From Saccharomycopsis fibuligera x Saccharomycopsis cf. fibuligera (lineage: Eukaryota; Ascomycota; Saccharomycetes; Ascoideales; Saccharomycopsidaceae), in assembly GCA_001936135.1 (NCBI GenBank), contig CP012809.1, positions 2,219,501 to 2,283,500 of the forward strand: a stretch of DNA of 64,000 nucleotides, in the 5' to 3' direction. Below are positions 20,926-31,200 of this stretch, in pieces (position 1 is the first letter of the stretch; each line of letters begins with the position of its first letter). Under the pieces are notes generated by a model that saw only the letters and a list, made by a program, of their open reading frames with translations, was not told where the DNA came from and made no database searches. The translations under genes were made by a program, and so were the position numbers.

Positions 20926-22243
20926 TGCGGGGATAATGAATTTCTGTTCTTATTATATGGTACTATATTATTATTCTCCCGAAAGAAATTGGCGATTAAT
21001 GTGAAGCGAAGTAGAAGAATTTCTTCTGGTAACCAGACAAAACACAGGCAATGAAATTTGAGAAACGATCAATCGAGGAAAGTGAAAAAAAAAAAAAAAG
21101 AAAAAAGAAAAAAAAAAAAAATTAAAAAAGGGAAAAAATTGACCATATCCAATCATTCGAGGAGAGGGCACGAGCAACTATTTATATCGATGTGGTTTCC
21201 ATGAAAGACAGACAGTAAAGACAACGTTCCCATCAACTGAAAGAAAAGTGTAACAACTAGAAAAAAAAATTATATAAAGAGAGGAAAAGTTTAGACGCAA
21301 TGTTGGGTCTTGGCGAGCAGTACATTGCATGTGCACTGCATTATCTGCTGCACTGCTGGTGGGTTATTAGCAGTAAAAGAGGTATTTAGCTGCATTTTAC
21401 GCAAAAAAAAACATCAGAGCGCACGGACACAATGCTGCGCCAAAAGCATAATATAACATATACACGCTTATATGTGCAGTACCCGCTATAATACCCCCAT
21501 TCACCCCTCAGTTCATAATAGCAGTGGTGGTGTCAGGGTCATTGCATCAATGCCGGTGGGAAACGAAGTCCTCAGCTCGAATTTACCGTTCAAAGCCGCA
21601 GCTTTCGCAACCAAAGAAGCGGATCTGAGTTCGATGAGAAAAAAAAATAATTTTTTTTTTCTATTTGCAGAACAAAAGTTGATTTTACTTGCAGGAGATA
21701 ACTCAATTCAAGAAATTGTAAGGTCTATTCAACTTGGTTATTAGTTTTCTTGTGGAAATAATATATTATCGCACACTACTGGTGAACAACCGCTATTCTC
21801 CATTTGGAACTTGCTCTATCTTGCCGAGCAAGACGGCGCGGTTGTGATAGCGCTGTGATGCAGTGCTTGGCAGCTTTTGTGTTTTGTATGGCTTTCCATT
21901 GCTCAACTGTTATCTAAATTATATTATAGGCAACTTTTTTCTCATAGATATAAGATAACGTAGCTGCTAGTGCGAGTCACCAGCGTAAGAGCATCTAAAA
22001 AATTGTAGCAGATATTGTATTATGTTACTGTCATGCACGCTACTTCAGTAATATAATATCTCTATCTTTGGTCTCTACATTGATAAATCTGGCGTTCCAA
22101 TAGGTTCTGCCATCTGTTACAGCAAAGTTTTTCCTTTCGTTGCTTTACGTCGTGTGCCTAGAGAAGAGTGCCTCGCCGCCGAGAGCTCTTGTGTTAACTT
22201 TTTTGAGTGGCTGTCAGCAACTGCAGGCTCCCGCCACCATCAT

Positions 22244-22244
22244 C

Positions 22245-22279
<35 letters not shown>

Positions 22280-22280
22280 C
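22244..22280. repeat. CAA trinucleotide repeat
   Basis: About twelve CAA units lie in non-coding sequence. They create an artificial poly-Asn (or polyvaline on the other strand) frame. Confidence 0.9.
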
Positions 22281-22551
22281 GGCCTGAGCCAGAGAAACCC
22301 ATCCACCAAGAGCACCTACATTAACAGAAACAGAAGGAAAAGCGGGCCATGGGAGCTGCAGCGGCTGTTGGTTCATGAAGCTGCGTTTGTCTGCGGTTAT
22401 TGTGTTTTCTACACTTATAGTACAGCAGATCGTACGTACAAGGGTACCCCACTTTGTTGGCGGCGTTCGAGCTCAGCGGGAGCCCTGCATGTCGTGTTTT
22501 GCACTTTTTTTTTTTTTTTCTTTTGTTTTCGCCGCACTGCGATGACTATCT

Positions 22552-22568
22552 CACTGTACAGTACAGTG
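22552..22568. repeat. 17-bp near-perfect palindrome
   Basis: CACTGTAC, one central A, then GTACAGTG: two perfect 8-bp arms. It could be a dimeric factor site in the DIP5/MMS21 intergenic island. No known factor is assigned. Confidence 0.6.
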
Positions 22569-23923
22569 CTGCCTAGGTTGCCGCTTATTGCCGGAGCCTT
22601 CCTTTTCCCCTCGGAGGTTAGCTGCCCTCGGGAACACGGCTTCAGTGAGAGCTGAATTTCTGCTGATTACAATTCGACTCAATTTCCGAGAATGGCTGCT
22701 TAAGCGAATGCGAATATGCAGCGTGGGGGCACAATTGGTGATTTTATTGCGGTGCGCCAGACACAATCAAGAACTGTCGACATGCTGAATCTGACACCAG
22801 TTATTATTTGCATCCATACACTTGCGCTACAATCACAACTGCACGCCGCCTCCAGTGCCACTATTCATGATCTTTCTCAACATGCGAGCAACAATCCCCA
22901 TCTGGTGACTGAGAAGTCGTGACTATGGTATGCACCGTAAACAAAAGAACTAAGTCTAATTTTATCTACACTTTATTGCAATTTTCAGCAATAGGTGCTA
23001 CTAAATGTAAGTAAACTCTCGTCTTTCGATGTCACTTTCTCGATCACCTTCCTGATTTTGATATACTTTGACCTTACATGGCGACAGCAACCGTTGAGTA
23101 CCAAATGGCATCGCTGAAAAATAGAATGGAATATGTTTGAAACAAAATTTGGCAGAAAACAAAATCTATAAGCCGTTTGTCTGATCAATAGTCTTTTCTT
23201 TCAAAGGCACGTGGCCAATATCTCATACCTTAATGAAAGGCAATATGCAGCGTGAAGAGCATTATCTTCGCAAAGTGAACCAGTTATTAAAAATTGTAGT
23301 CACTAAATTTGATTTTTAGTGACGGATGGAGATGATTCTATGCTCTTCACTTTTTTGGCATTGATTAGATTAGAAACAAATAAATCCAGGTGCCTTACTT
23401 TGTTGAATAATCAAGCACTGTTTTACAAACTAGAGAGATGACATTAGAAGATATTGCTTCTGTATCTGTAAAGTAAAAGAGTATTCTGCAACATTCTGTT
23501 TTGCTTCATGATTAATTTCCACAAATCGTGAAGAATGAGGGGAAGAATAGCAGGTCATTTTTGCCATTTATGGCACCCCAAATTTTATTTGTCTCAATGT
23601 GAAACAGAGAATATATTGCCAGAGAAAGACTTTTGTGGAAGTCAGTTAAAATTTTATCACAACTTTGGAAGGAGAAACTACGTGATATATTTGTACATAA
23701 TTGTTTTTCTTAATTTTTAACATGCTAAAAGGACGGCTTAGTGCTATTAATTACTCTGTTAGTTTTGAATTGACTTATAAACAAAATAACATGAATATTC
23801 GTTCTTGTTTCATGTAAGCGTTTTTATTTTATTTTATATTATTTATATTTGAAAATTCTAGGCATATGTTAAATATGATGCATGATGAGGCATAATATCG
23901 CGGGCATTACATACTTGCAGAGC

Positions 23924-23929
23924 ACGCGT
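23924..23929. promoter_or_regulatory. MCB (ACGCGT) upstream of MMS21
   Basis: CACGCGTC sits 178 bp before the MMS21 start, with a second CGCG core about 25 bp upstream. It fits MBF-driven expression of a repair gene. Inferred. Confidence 0.55.
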
Positions 23930-24101
23930 CTTTTTCTCTATTTTTTGCTTTTCGAATCACTGACAAAACACCAGAATTTATTTCAGCGTTTGCTTCGTAA
24001 GATGCAAAGTGTACAACACACACATACACACACACACATTATCACTTAGTATATCTGCATAAATATATCGAATATTAAATCCGCTAGAAATATTTGCAAA
24101 A

Positions 24102-25148
24102 ATGGCAAGAAAAGGATACGGTACAAGAGGAATAAGAGACTCGGATGAAGAAGAGATGGCAGAAGATGTCAGTAATAGTGGCTATGATAACAGCACAGGA
24201 CAGGAAGATTTTCAAGAAGAACAGCTGGTGGGCGTAGAAGATGACATGGATGCAGAATTCGATGAAATGATTCAAGCATATACCGAAATGACGAAAAATT
24301 TTCAACTTCCAAATTATCTCCCCATTGATCGTACCACCAAAGTCCAAATAGAGCGTTTCCAAAACGATACCAATTCGGAGCTCATCAAGAGACTCAAAAA
24401 AGAGCTCATCGAGTCCACAGATACATACTTGATTAACAGCATTTCAGGAGCTAAAGACCTCTCTCTCCCAGAAAGCAAAGCGACCCTTGAGCAATCTTTG
24501 CTGGCAATGAATAAATTGTCCCTGTTGCAAGTCAAGCTACGGGATTTGAATAATGCTACTCAACAAGTGAAAGGCATGATTAGAACAAGAGCCAACGACG
24601 AGGTTGAGCTATCTTATAAAACGCTTCAGTATTTTCACACAAAGCAAAATCCACCAGCTAACATTAGTGATCTTTTCAACTCCGTGCTAAATGAAGAACA
24701 AAGCAAGACGAATCATAGTAATTATCATGGCGGCAGTGGTGATGCGTTGTTAGACAAAGAAGCCATTGCCCTCCAACAACACGCATTTGTGGTACAGCAT
24801 CCACAAGCCCCACTACCTAATCACTTGTCCGGTAGCGCTAATAATGCGAATGAAGACGAAGATGAAATTGAAGTGGAAGGCGGTAAGATTGAGTTGGTTT
24901 GCCCTATCGCAAGACAACAGTACCAGAATCCAATCATTTCTAAAAAATGCCGCCATACGTTTTCTAAAGCATCTCTTGTGCAGTATCTTCGAAGTAACAG
25001 AACTTGTCCAATTTCCGGTTGTGGCGCATATTTGGAATTGAGAGATTTTGAGAAAGATACATTGATGGATTTGAGAGTTAGTAGTTATAATGCAATCAAA
25101 GATAAAGAGGAGAAACTTAGAAGAAAAGATCTCGAAATCGTCGCTTGA
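24102..25148 (+). CDS. MMS21: MMS21 (NSE2): SUMO E3 ligase of the Smc5-Smc6 complex
   Basis: The product has 348 aa. The C-terminal SP-RING (zf-Nse type) starts near residue 264: LVCPIARQQYQNPI, then KKCRHTFSKASLVQYL and TCPISGCG, supplying the Cys and His ligands in the family order, followed by LELRDFEKDTLMDLRV. The N-terminal half is helical, as expected for the segment that packs on Smc5. The first ~50 residues form an acidic tail (DSDEEEMAEDV). The protein promotes sumoylation during DNA repair and chromosome segregation. It is longer than S. cerevisiae Mms21 (267 aa), mainly in the N-terminus and an Asn/His/Gly-rich linker before the RING. It converges on RSC58. Confidence 0.92.
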   Translation: MARKGYGTRGIRDSDEEEMAEDVSNSGYDNSTGQEDFQEEQLVGVEDDMDAEFDEMIQAYTEMTKNFQLPNYLPIDRTTKVQIERFQNDTNSELIKRLKKELIESTDTYLINSISGAKDLSLPESKATLEQSLLAMNKLSLLQVKLRDLNNATQQVKGMIRTRANDEVELSYKTLQYFHTKQNPPANISDLFNSVLNEEQSKTNHSNYHGGSGDALLDKEAIALQQHAFVVQHPQAPLPNHLSGSANNANEDEDEIEVEGGKIELVCPIARQQYQNPIISKKCRHTFSKASLVQYLRSNRTCPISGCGAYLELRDFEKDTLMDLRVSSYNAIKDKEEKLRRKDLEIVA

Positions 25149-25528
25149 TTTTGTTGTCTTCTATTGCTTACGAGTACTATAATTTTACTTCTATCTCTGG
25201 CTGGTTGGGTTTATTGGGTTTAAGATTTTTGTTTTTTTTTTATGTGCATTTTCATCTCGTTTTCTTTTTTGGTCTTTGTATAGCCGGTGCTGCGCACAAA
25301 ATTGTATTATTAATTAAATCGCACGTATGTGATAAAGGCATTATTATCAAATGATTACCAATTTAGTTGAGTAAAGTGTTGAAAAGTCAGTTATATTACA
25401 GTTTATACAATTAGTAAGGATACAAAACAAAACAAACAAAACATGGGAACTAAAAAAAAAAATACAACAGAATGATTGAGAACGTAGCTTGAAACCTTTG
25501 ACACAAGTATTCTTTATAAAAAAAAAGT
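25149..25528. other. MMS21/RSC58 convergent 3' region
   Basis: This 380-bp stretch separates two convergent stop codons. It is T-rich on one side and A-rich on the other, as for facing 3' UTRs. Nothing else is seen. Confidence 0.4.
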
Positions 25529-27531
25529 TTACTTTCTCTTCTTGTATGTTCTGTGTGGTTGTCCAGCCACCCTCTGTGTAGTTCTACCATTGTTATATTG
25601 CACCGGTAATGGTGCTTGCAAAGTCCCAGCATAATTCATACCCAACGCAGGAATATTCTGTGAAAACCTCAATCCTTTATCGGATCCGTCATCTTCAGGT
25701 AATTCTTCTCTATTATCCACCAAATCGCTAGGCTTCAAATTATAAACAATGTTTTCCAATAGTCTTTTCACCTTGTAATATAATTTTTTTTCTTTTGTGG
25801 ATGGTTTAGTGATTCTTGATTGATTAGCTTGCTTAGTAACGTACCTTTCTGCCCGTAACTTATTCAAGTCTATTAAAAGTTTATTTATGTATTTTTGTTC
25901 TTGGCCATTTTTGAAAGCTTCTATCTCGTCATCTTCAAACTTGTTCTCTGGCTTCCATTCAAATAAGTTTTTTACGTTTATGTCAAGGGTCCCGATTTTT
26001 TGCTCAGGCTCTTTCTTGTCGCCATCGTCATTCAACTTAGTGTCGCCGTTAGCATCAGTAGCATCAATAGTATCAATAGCGTTCTTCGCAGCATCAGCAT
26101 TAGTACTGGTGGTGGTAGCGGTTGTTGCTGTCGGATCAGCAACAGCAGCAGCAACAGTAGTGGTAGTATTTTCGGCCATCATAGTGCCATTGGCAGCCTC
26201 AAAATGACCATTGGCTGGAGGTGAAGCCTGGCTTACATCCTCGCCTTCTTCCGTTTTATCAGTTGAATGACCATCCTCTTTTTCCAGTCCCTTTTTCGCC
26301 TCCTTTTTCAATTGTTCATAATGCGCTTCTCTCAACTTGACCAACTTTTGCAACCCAATTTGCTCAAAGTATATTTTCCCCTTATTTTTGGTATTTATAA
26401 CACTTATGGTTTCGTCAATCAATGGGATGAAACTATTACTGAATCTTGTATCGAGCCAAGGAATACTTGGTAAAGAGAACCAATTAGGATGAAAAATCTG
26501 ACGGGTTATTTCAGTTGGAGGAAGCGTTGGTGCAGGTATTTTGGCTGGATTTGGTGAAACAAATGCTAAACTGGCAGCTGGAGTGGAAACTGGTTGCGGC
26601 AAAACTTTCATGGTGTTGAACGGCTGAGGTATTTGAATTTCGTTGATGTCCAATTCGGATTTCTTGGCCAAAGAGCTGAATAAAGGTAAGCTGTTGTTCT
26701 GACCGGTCAAAATGAACAATGACTCGTTATTAGCAAACTTAAAGCTAGTAGAGATTTTATTGAAATCGTTGGACAAACTCTCAGAAAAATCGGACACAGA
26801 AGCCTCGGATTCCTCCTTGAGAGCAATTTTTTGAAATTCTTGAAGGCTTAAATGTAATCTGTTAGATTCCTGAAGAATGAATTCGGTAGCAAACTTATAA
26901 AAATTGTCAACCAGCAAATATTCACTAGTTCCTAGCTTGCTATTAGAAATCAATATCGTCGAAGACAATTTCACATCATGGTATAGTTTATAAATGCTGG
27001 TATAATACCCCTGCCCAAATCTTTCATCAATTGAAGTAAATACTTCAGCAGCAGAGTCCTCTTGGTTGTGGTGTTTATTTTCCTTTGCCTTATTGCTTTC
27101 TTCTTTAGCCCCTTTATCACCATTATTTTGGCCTTCCACCTGCTCTTGTTTTTCTCCTTGACTAGTCTCTTCCTGGGTTTCCTTTTCAGAGGTTTCCTCC
27201 AGATTTTCTTGTTTATTAGCATTGTTCTGCTGCTGCTGCTGCTGCTTCTTATTTTCCTCTTGCTGTTCTAGAAAATCAAAGTACAGCGGCGTTATCCTGT
27301 TAGGATCTTCCTCGAAAAAATTCAGTTGAAACTTGTTAGTCAACACATAAGCCGATTCGTCACCGCTAAAAATAAGCATTAGTATAAGAATTTGATGTAT
27401 TTGGGAAATTGCAATAGCTCCAAACTTGAACAAAAAAGCATACAAAAAGAATATACGTACTGTTTCAATACGGTGTATATTTGTTGGATGGATTCATTGA
27501 AGAGTGAATCCGCGCTTCTCGATGACGCCAT
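25529..27531 (-). CDS. RSC58: RSC58: RSC chromatin-remodelling complex subunit, two exons
   Basis: Exon 1 is 27531-27461 and exon 2 is 27365-25529, giving 635 aa. The 95-nt intron (27460-27366) has GTACGT, TACTAAT and TTTTAG. The spliced N-terminus is MASSRSADSLFNESIQQIY.. joined to GDESAYVLTNKFQLNFF; the longer open frame from 27445 reads through the intron and gives a false hydrophobic start. A bromodomain-like part (YTSIYKLYHDVKLSS.., GTSEYLLVDNFYKFATEF) is followed by IFHPNWFSLPSIPWLD, KIYFEQIGLQKLVKL and a basic tail ending YKKRK, in the order I recall for Rsc58. Between these lie Glu/Gln-rich (poly-Q, CAG repeats) and Thr/Ala-rich low-complexity runs. RSC slides and ejects nucleosomes at promoters. 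The name rests on remembered similarity. Confidence 0.78.
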
Positions 27532-28252
27532 GATGGCTGTAAAAAAGTATATCTATTGATAAAACTTTAAGCTTTTTAATGTTTTGATTGCAAGCGCGTC
27601 GCAACAAGTGTATTTTTTTTTTTAATCTGTATTAATTGACAATGTTGTATTGCGTGTATCCGCGAAGAATTTTGTGGTATGTGGCGAGTGTCTGTTTATC
27701 CTGTGGTCTTTTGTAAAGGCAGTGCACTGTTTATGTTATCTTTCCGTATTATCGTTTTGCTCTGTTTTTTTTTTTTTTCAGCCAGCGTTCCTCTTGCCGA
27801 TATGATATGTCTGTGCTGTATCTAGCTTCAAAACGTACGTAGGATTTATCCAGAGGTAAAAAAGCAAAATGCTAAATGCTTATAAGACAAACAACAAACA
27901 ACAAAACTAAAATCGCGATTCTCTTGCAAACAGGAAAAAATTAGTTTTCGTATGCGCATCACGTGATAAAAGTATACCGTCCGCTAGGATCAATAACTGC
28001 TTCACTTATAAGTAGCGGACAGGCAGTTGGTCGTCATGGAATAACAACCTTGATCATTGTACAGCGAAAACGTATGAGAAATCAAAAAATAATGCGGCTA
28101 GAAGATTAATGGCAATGATATTAAAGAGATAAAGAATATAAAGTAAAAAAAAGTAGTAAAAGAAAAGAAAGAAAAGTAATAAAATAAAAAAGGTCATGAA
28201 GGGAAAACGACATTAAATATGTAACTAAATAGTCAGCCAACAACAAACATTA
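27532..28252. promoter_or_regulatory. RSC58 upstream region
   Basis: This 721-bp region before RSC58 and after the POM152 stop contains a CACGTG E-box at 27960-27965 (the core bound by Cbf1-type factors), an inverted repeat at 27979-28020, T-runs near 27610 and 27765, and A-rich sequence next to POM152. No gene is seen. Confidence 0.45.
27979..28020. repeat. Inverted repeat, 8-bp arms
   Basis: GTCCGCTA (27979-27986) and TAGCGGAC (28013-28020) are exact inverse copies with a 26-nt spacer, 14 bp from the CACGTG core. It could be a hairpin or a paired factor site. Confidence 0.6.
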
Positions 28253-31200
28253 TCAAACGTTTCTTCTAACTTCACAATGAGCGTCCTTCAACTCTATAGC
28301 ATCGTAGGAGCCTTGTAAGCTTGTTTTTATTCTGTACTCGTTCTCTTCGATGTTGTTAACGTGGTATATTTCGAAATCTTTCAAATTGTTGAAGATTCTT
28401 CTGTAGATCATACTAAATGGTGCTGTACCTTTAAACTTAAAGACAATTTCAACTTCATCACCTTCTTGAATATTTTCATCATCAGCATTGAGGATTTCCA
28501 CCGATGGCTTGTCGTGGATATTGACACTAAGATCCTTCTTTTGTTGTTCGCTGACTTCAACATGGCAATTGAATGAATCTGAAATAGACACAATTTCTAA
28601 TACACCAGGCTCCACAAGCAATCTCTTAAACTCAACCAAGTCTTTGACCTTTGCGCTCTTTTTATGTCCGTTAAACAAATATTTCACCTCAAATGGTCCA
28701 CTGCCATGGAGTTTATAGTTAACGTACTCACCAATACAATAATCGCTAGCACTTGTCACTTTGCTAATTTTTGGCACATCAGTAATTGAAATCATAATTT
28801 GATTGTCCAATAGTACATTGGCATTCTTGGAAGAAATAGAGTTAAGCTCCTTTGATTGTTGTGGGAAGTCATCCTTAATACAACCTTTACCATCAATCAC
28901 CTTTTTGATGGTTATGAAATGATTCCCGAGCGATAAGTACTGCACAATTTCTTTATTCAAATGAACTTTAGAGCCTTGGAGTTCTTCAAGGATTATAGTA
29001 TGAAATTTGTTAAAATTCTCGTTATAGACTTCCAAATGAACAGTAAACGGAGCATAACCTTCAAGTGACATGACTAATGAATCTAAAAACTTGTTTTCGC
29101 CGTATTCAAATTTACTATTCTTTTCATTCAAATTGTTATGACTGGTGATAAGATTGTGAGAACAAGTTTGCAAAACTTTGTTATTGTGCTTATAATTGAA
29201 CCTTGCGTTTGGAATTTGCAAAACTTTCTGTGTAACAACTTTTTCTTCAAAATGAAAGTTTGTCAAAGCCTTCAAATCCGATTTAGAATAAATAGAATCC
29301 GAAATCGATTTGAAAACGAATTTATAAGTGCCTTTCATTTTTTCATTTTTGTGCAAGTCACTCAATATATTAATCGAAATGAAGTTTGAGGAAACCTTTA
29401 TAGATTTTGGCTTTCTAACACCATTTGGTAACTCAATCACATAATCAATGACAAATGGACCTTTACCTTTGAGAACCAAATCAATAATATTATGGTCCTC
29501 ATTCAAACAAATGTCCTCTTTAACAAACAAAGACTTGCTAAGATTGCTTTTGGTTACCTTTGAGTTGATAGATTCGTTGATGACTAAGTCTGGTTTTGGG
29601 TGATATGTGACATTGTAGAAAACTTTATCATTGACATTACCAAGACACAAACCATCCTTCACGCCTGTCAAATAGTAAACACCGGAATTGGAGACTCTAA
29701 TGCTAGAGCGAAATACTGGTTTGTTTTGATGATTGTTAAATGTTTTTTGTAAATTATTTGAAATTACTTCGTTTTGATCATTTAAAACTTGGTAAGTCAA
29801 TTGAATATTTTTTTCACCAACCAACTTAACTGGTAAATCAACAAACTCTCCTTCTTTGACACTAATTTGATAGCCTTTCCCTTCTTTCGTCTTTATCACT
29901 TTACTCTCTAAAGTTGGCTCGAGTTCAGCAGATGGTAATTCCTTCTTGATATTTATGTTGATGTCTTGGCTCTCCAATAAAGCCACGCATCCAGATTTAT
30001 CCTTCACAGAAGTTAATGATACTTTATAGTTCCCGCCTTTGGTAAACACAGGGAGCCTCAAATTATAAAGGTTACCTTCAATTGGTTTAGACTTGTATGA
30101 TCTTATTCTACTAGTGACTTTCTCGACAATATCGTAACTTACCTCAAATGGAGCTTCACCGCTCAATTTAACGGGCAAGATCTCACTTTCTGTGCTCAAA
30201 CAAAGTTTTTTCTCCACTGGAGCACGATTATGATGATGAATATGATGTCCACTATGTTGTTGCTGATTGAAAATTTCTAAGAATGAAGCATCAGGCTTAC
30301 CTCTCATTGAAGTTTTGAATCTATACTTGTCAATTGGTGTTAAATCAAGGAAGTTCTTGTAGATACTATCATGTATAGAGTTAAACTCTATTTCATATTT
30401 GCCTTCATGTTTAGGCTCATAGTTGTATTGGAATCTGTTGGATGAAGGAATTTTTAATCTTTTGGTATCAATAAGCTTTTTATGGCCGTTTTCTGTAAAT
30501 TGATAATTGTGAACCTTAACTTCAAATGGAGGAATACCAGTCAACAACAAATCAAAGCTCAACCCGATTTGTCCCAAGCAGGTATCGTTTATAGATGAGC
30601 TCGATAACACTGATAAGTATGGCTTGAATGCTTTGAAAATATCAATTCTTCTATTAGAATCATCTATCAATCCCGGACAATATTTCAAATCAACAGATTC
30701 CAAATTGTATGCACCAGAATTTTGCGCAATAAATTTAAAATCATTAGCGCTGTTGAATTCATAATTTTTAATAAGTTTCACATTACGCTGGCTATTCACG
30801 CTATCACCGTTTGCATCAAGCACATTATCGTTATTACTAACATAGGTGATATTACCAAAAATAGGTTCGTACTTCTTTAACTCATTATAATTTTGAGCAC
30901 TGTTTCTATCCAAACCATTAATAATCAAACGCAACTCTCTTGATTCATTTTCAATCAATGGTTTGTTTGGAACACTATCCATCAATTTCAATCTAGGAGA
31001 CTCGTAAGCCTTGAAAGTTTGAAATAATGCTTCTGATTTTAAGTAATCTTCTAAGGATGCATATCGAGATTCATGCTTATAGTTATACTCATTAGCATAA
31101 ATTCGTGAAAAATTAACAATGTTTCCAAACCCATCCTCAACTTCTTCTAATTTGAAAGAGTAATCACCCACTTCTTTCACAATGTTACTCATATTGAGTT

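Larger units (their letters stand above)
20926..24101. other. 3.2 kb non-coding stretch between DIP5 and MMS21
   Basis: The region lies between two divergent genes. From left to right it holds A-runs (21084-21120); scattered GATAA cores that could serve GATA factors (for example near 21690 and 21952); a GC-richer island (22140-22660) with a CAA repeat, a CCCCAC motif block and a 17-bp palindrome; AT-rich sequence to 23880; then the MMS21 promoter with an ACGCGT box and a CA repeat near 24015-24038. Short frames such as 22140-22655 are driven by the repeat and match nothing known. I found no tRNA or spliced gene. Confidence 0.5.

Noticed and set aside
22140-22655. 171-codon plus-strand frame upstream of MMS21
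   Set aside because: It is carried by the CAA repeat, has no domain or conserved look, and overlaps an equally open opposite-strand frame. It is better read as non-coding.
23880-23970. ATGATGA and CTGA words resembling a C/D box snoRNA
   Set aside because: No terminal stem and no guide match to known snoRNAs could be seen, and the stretch is the MMS21 promoter with its ACGCGT box.
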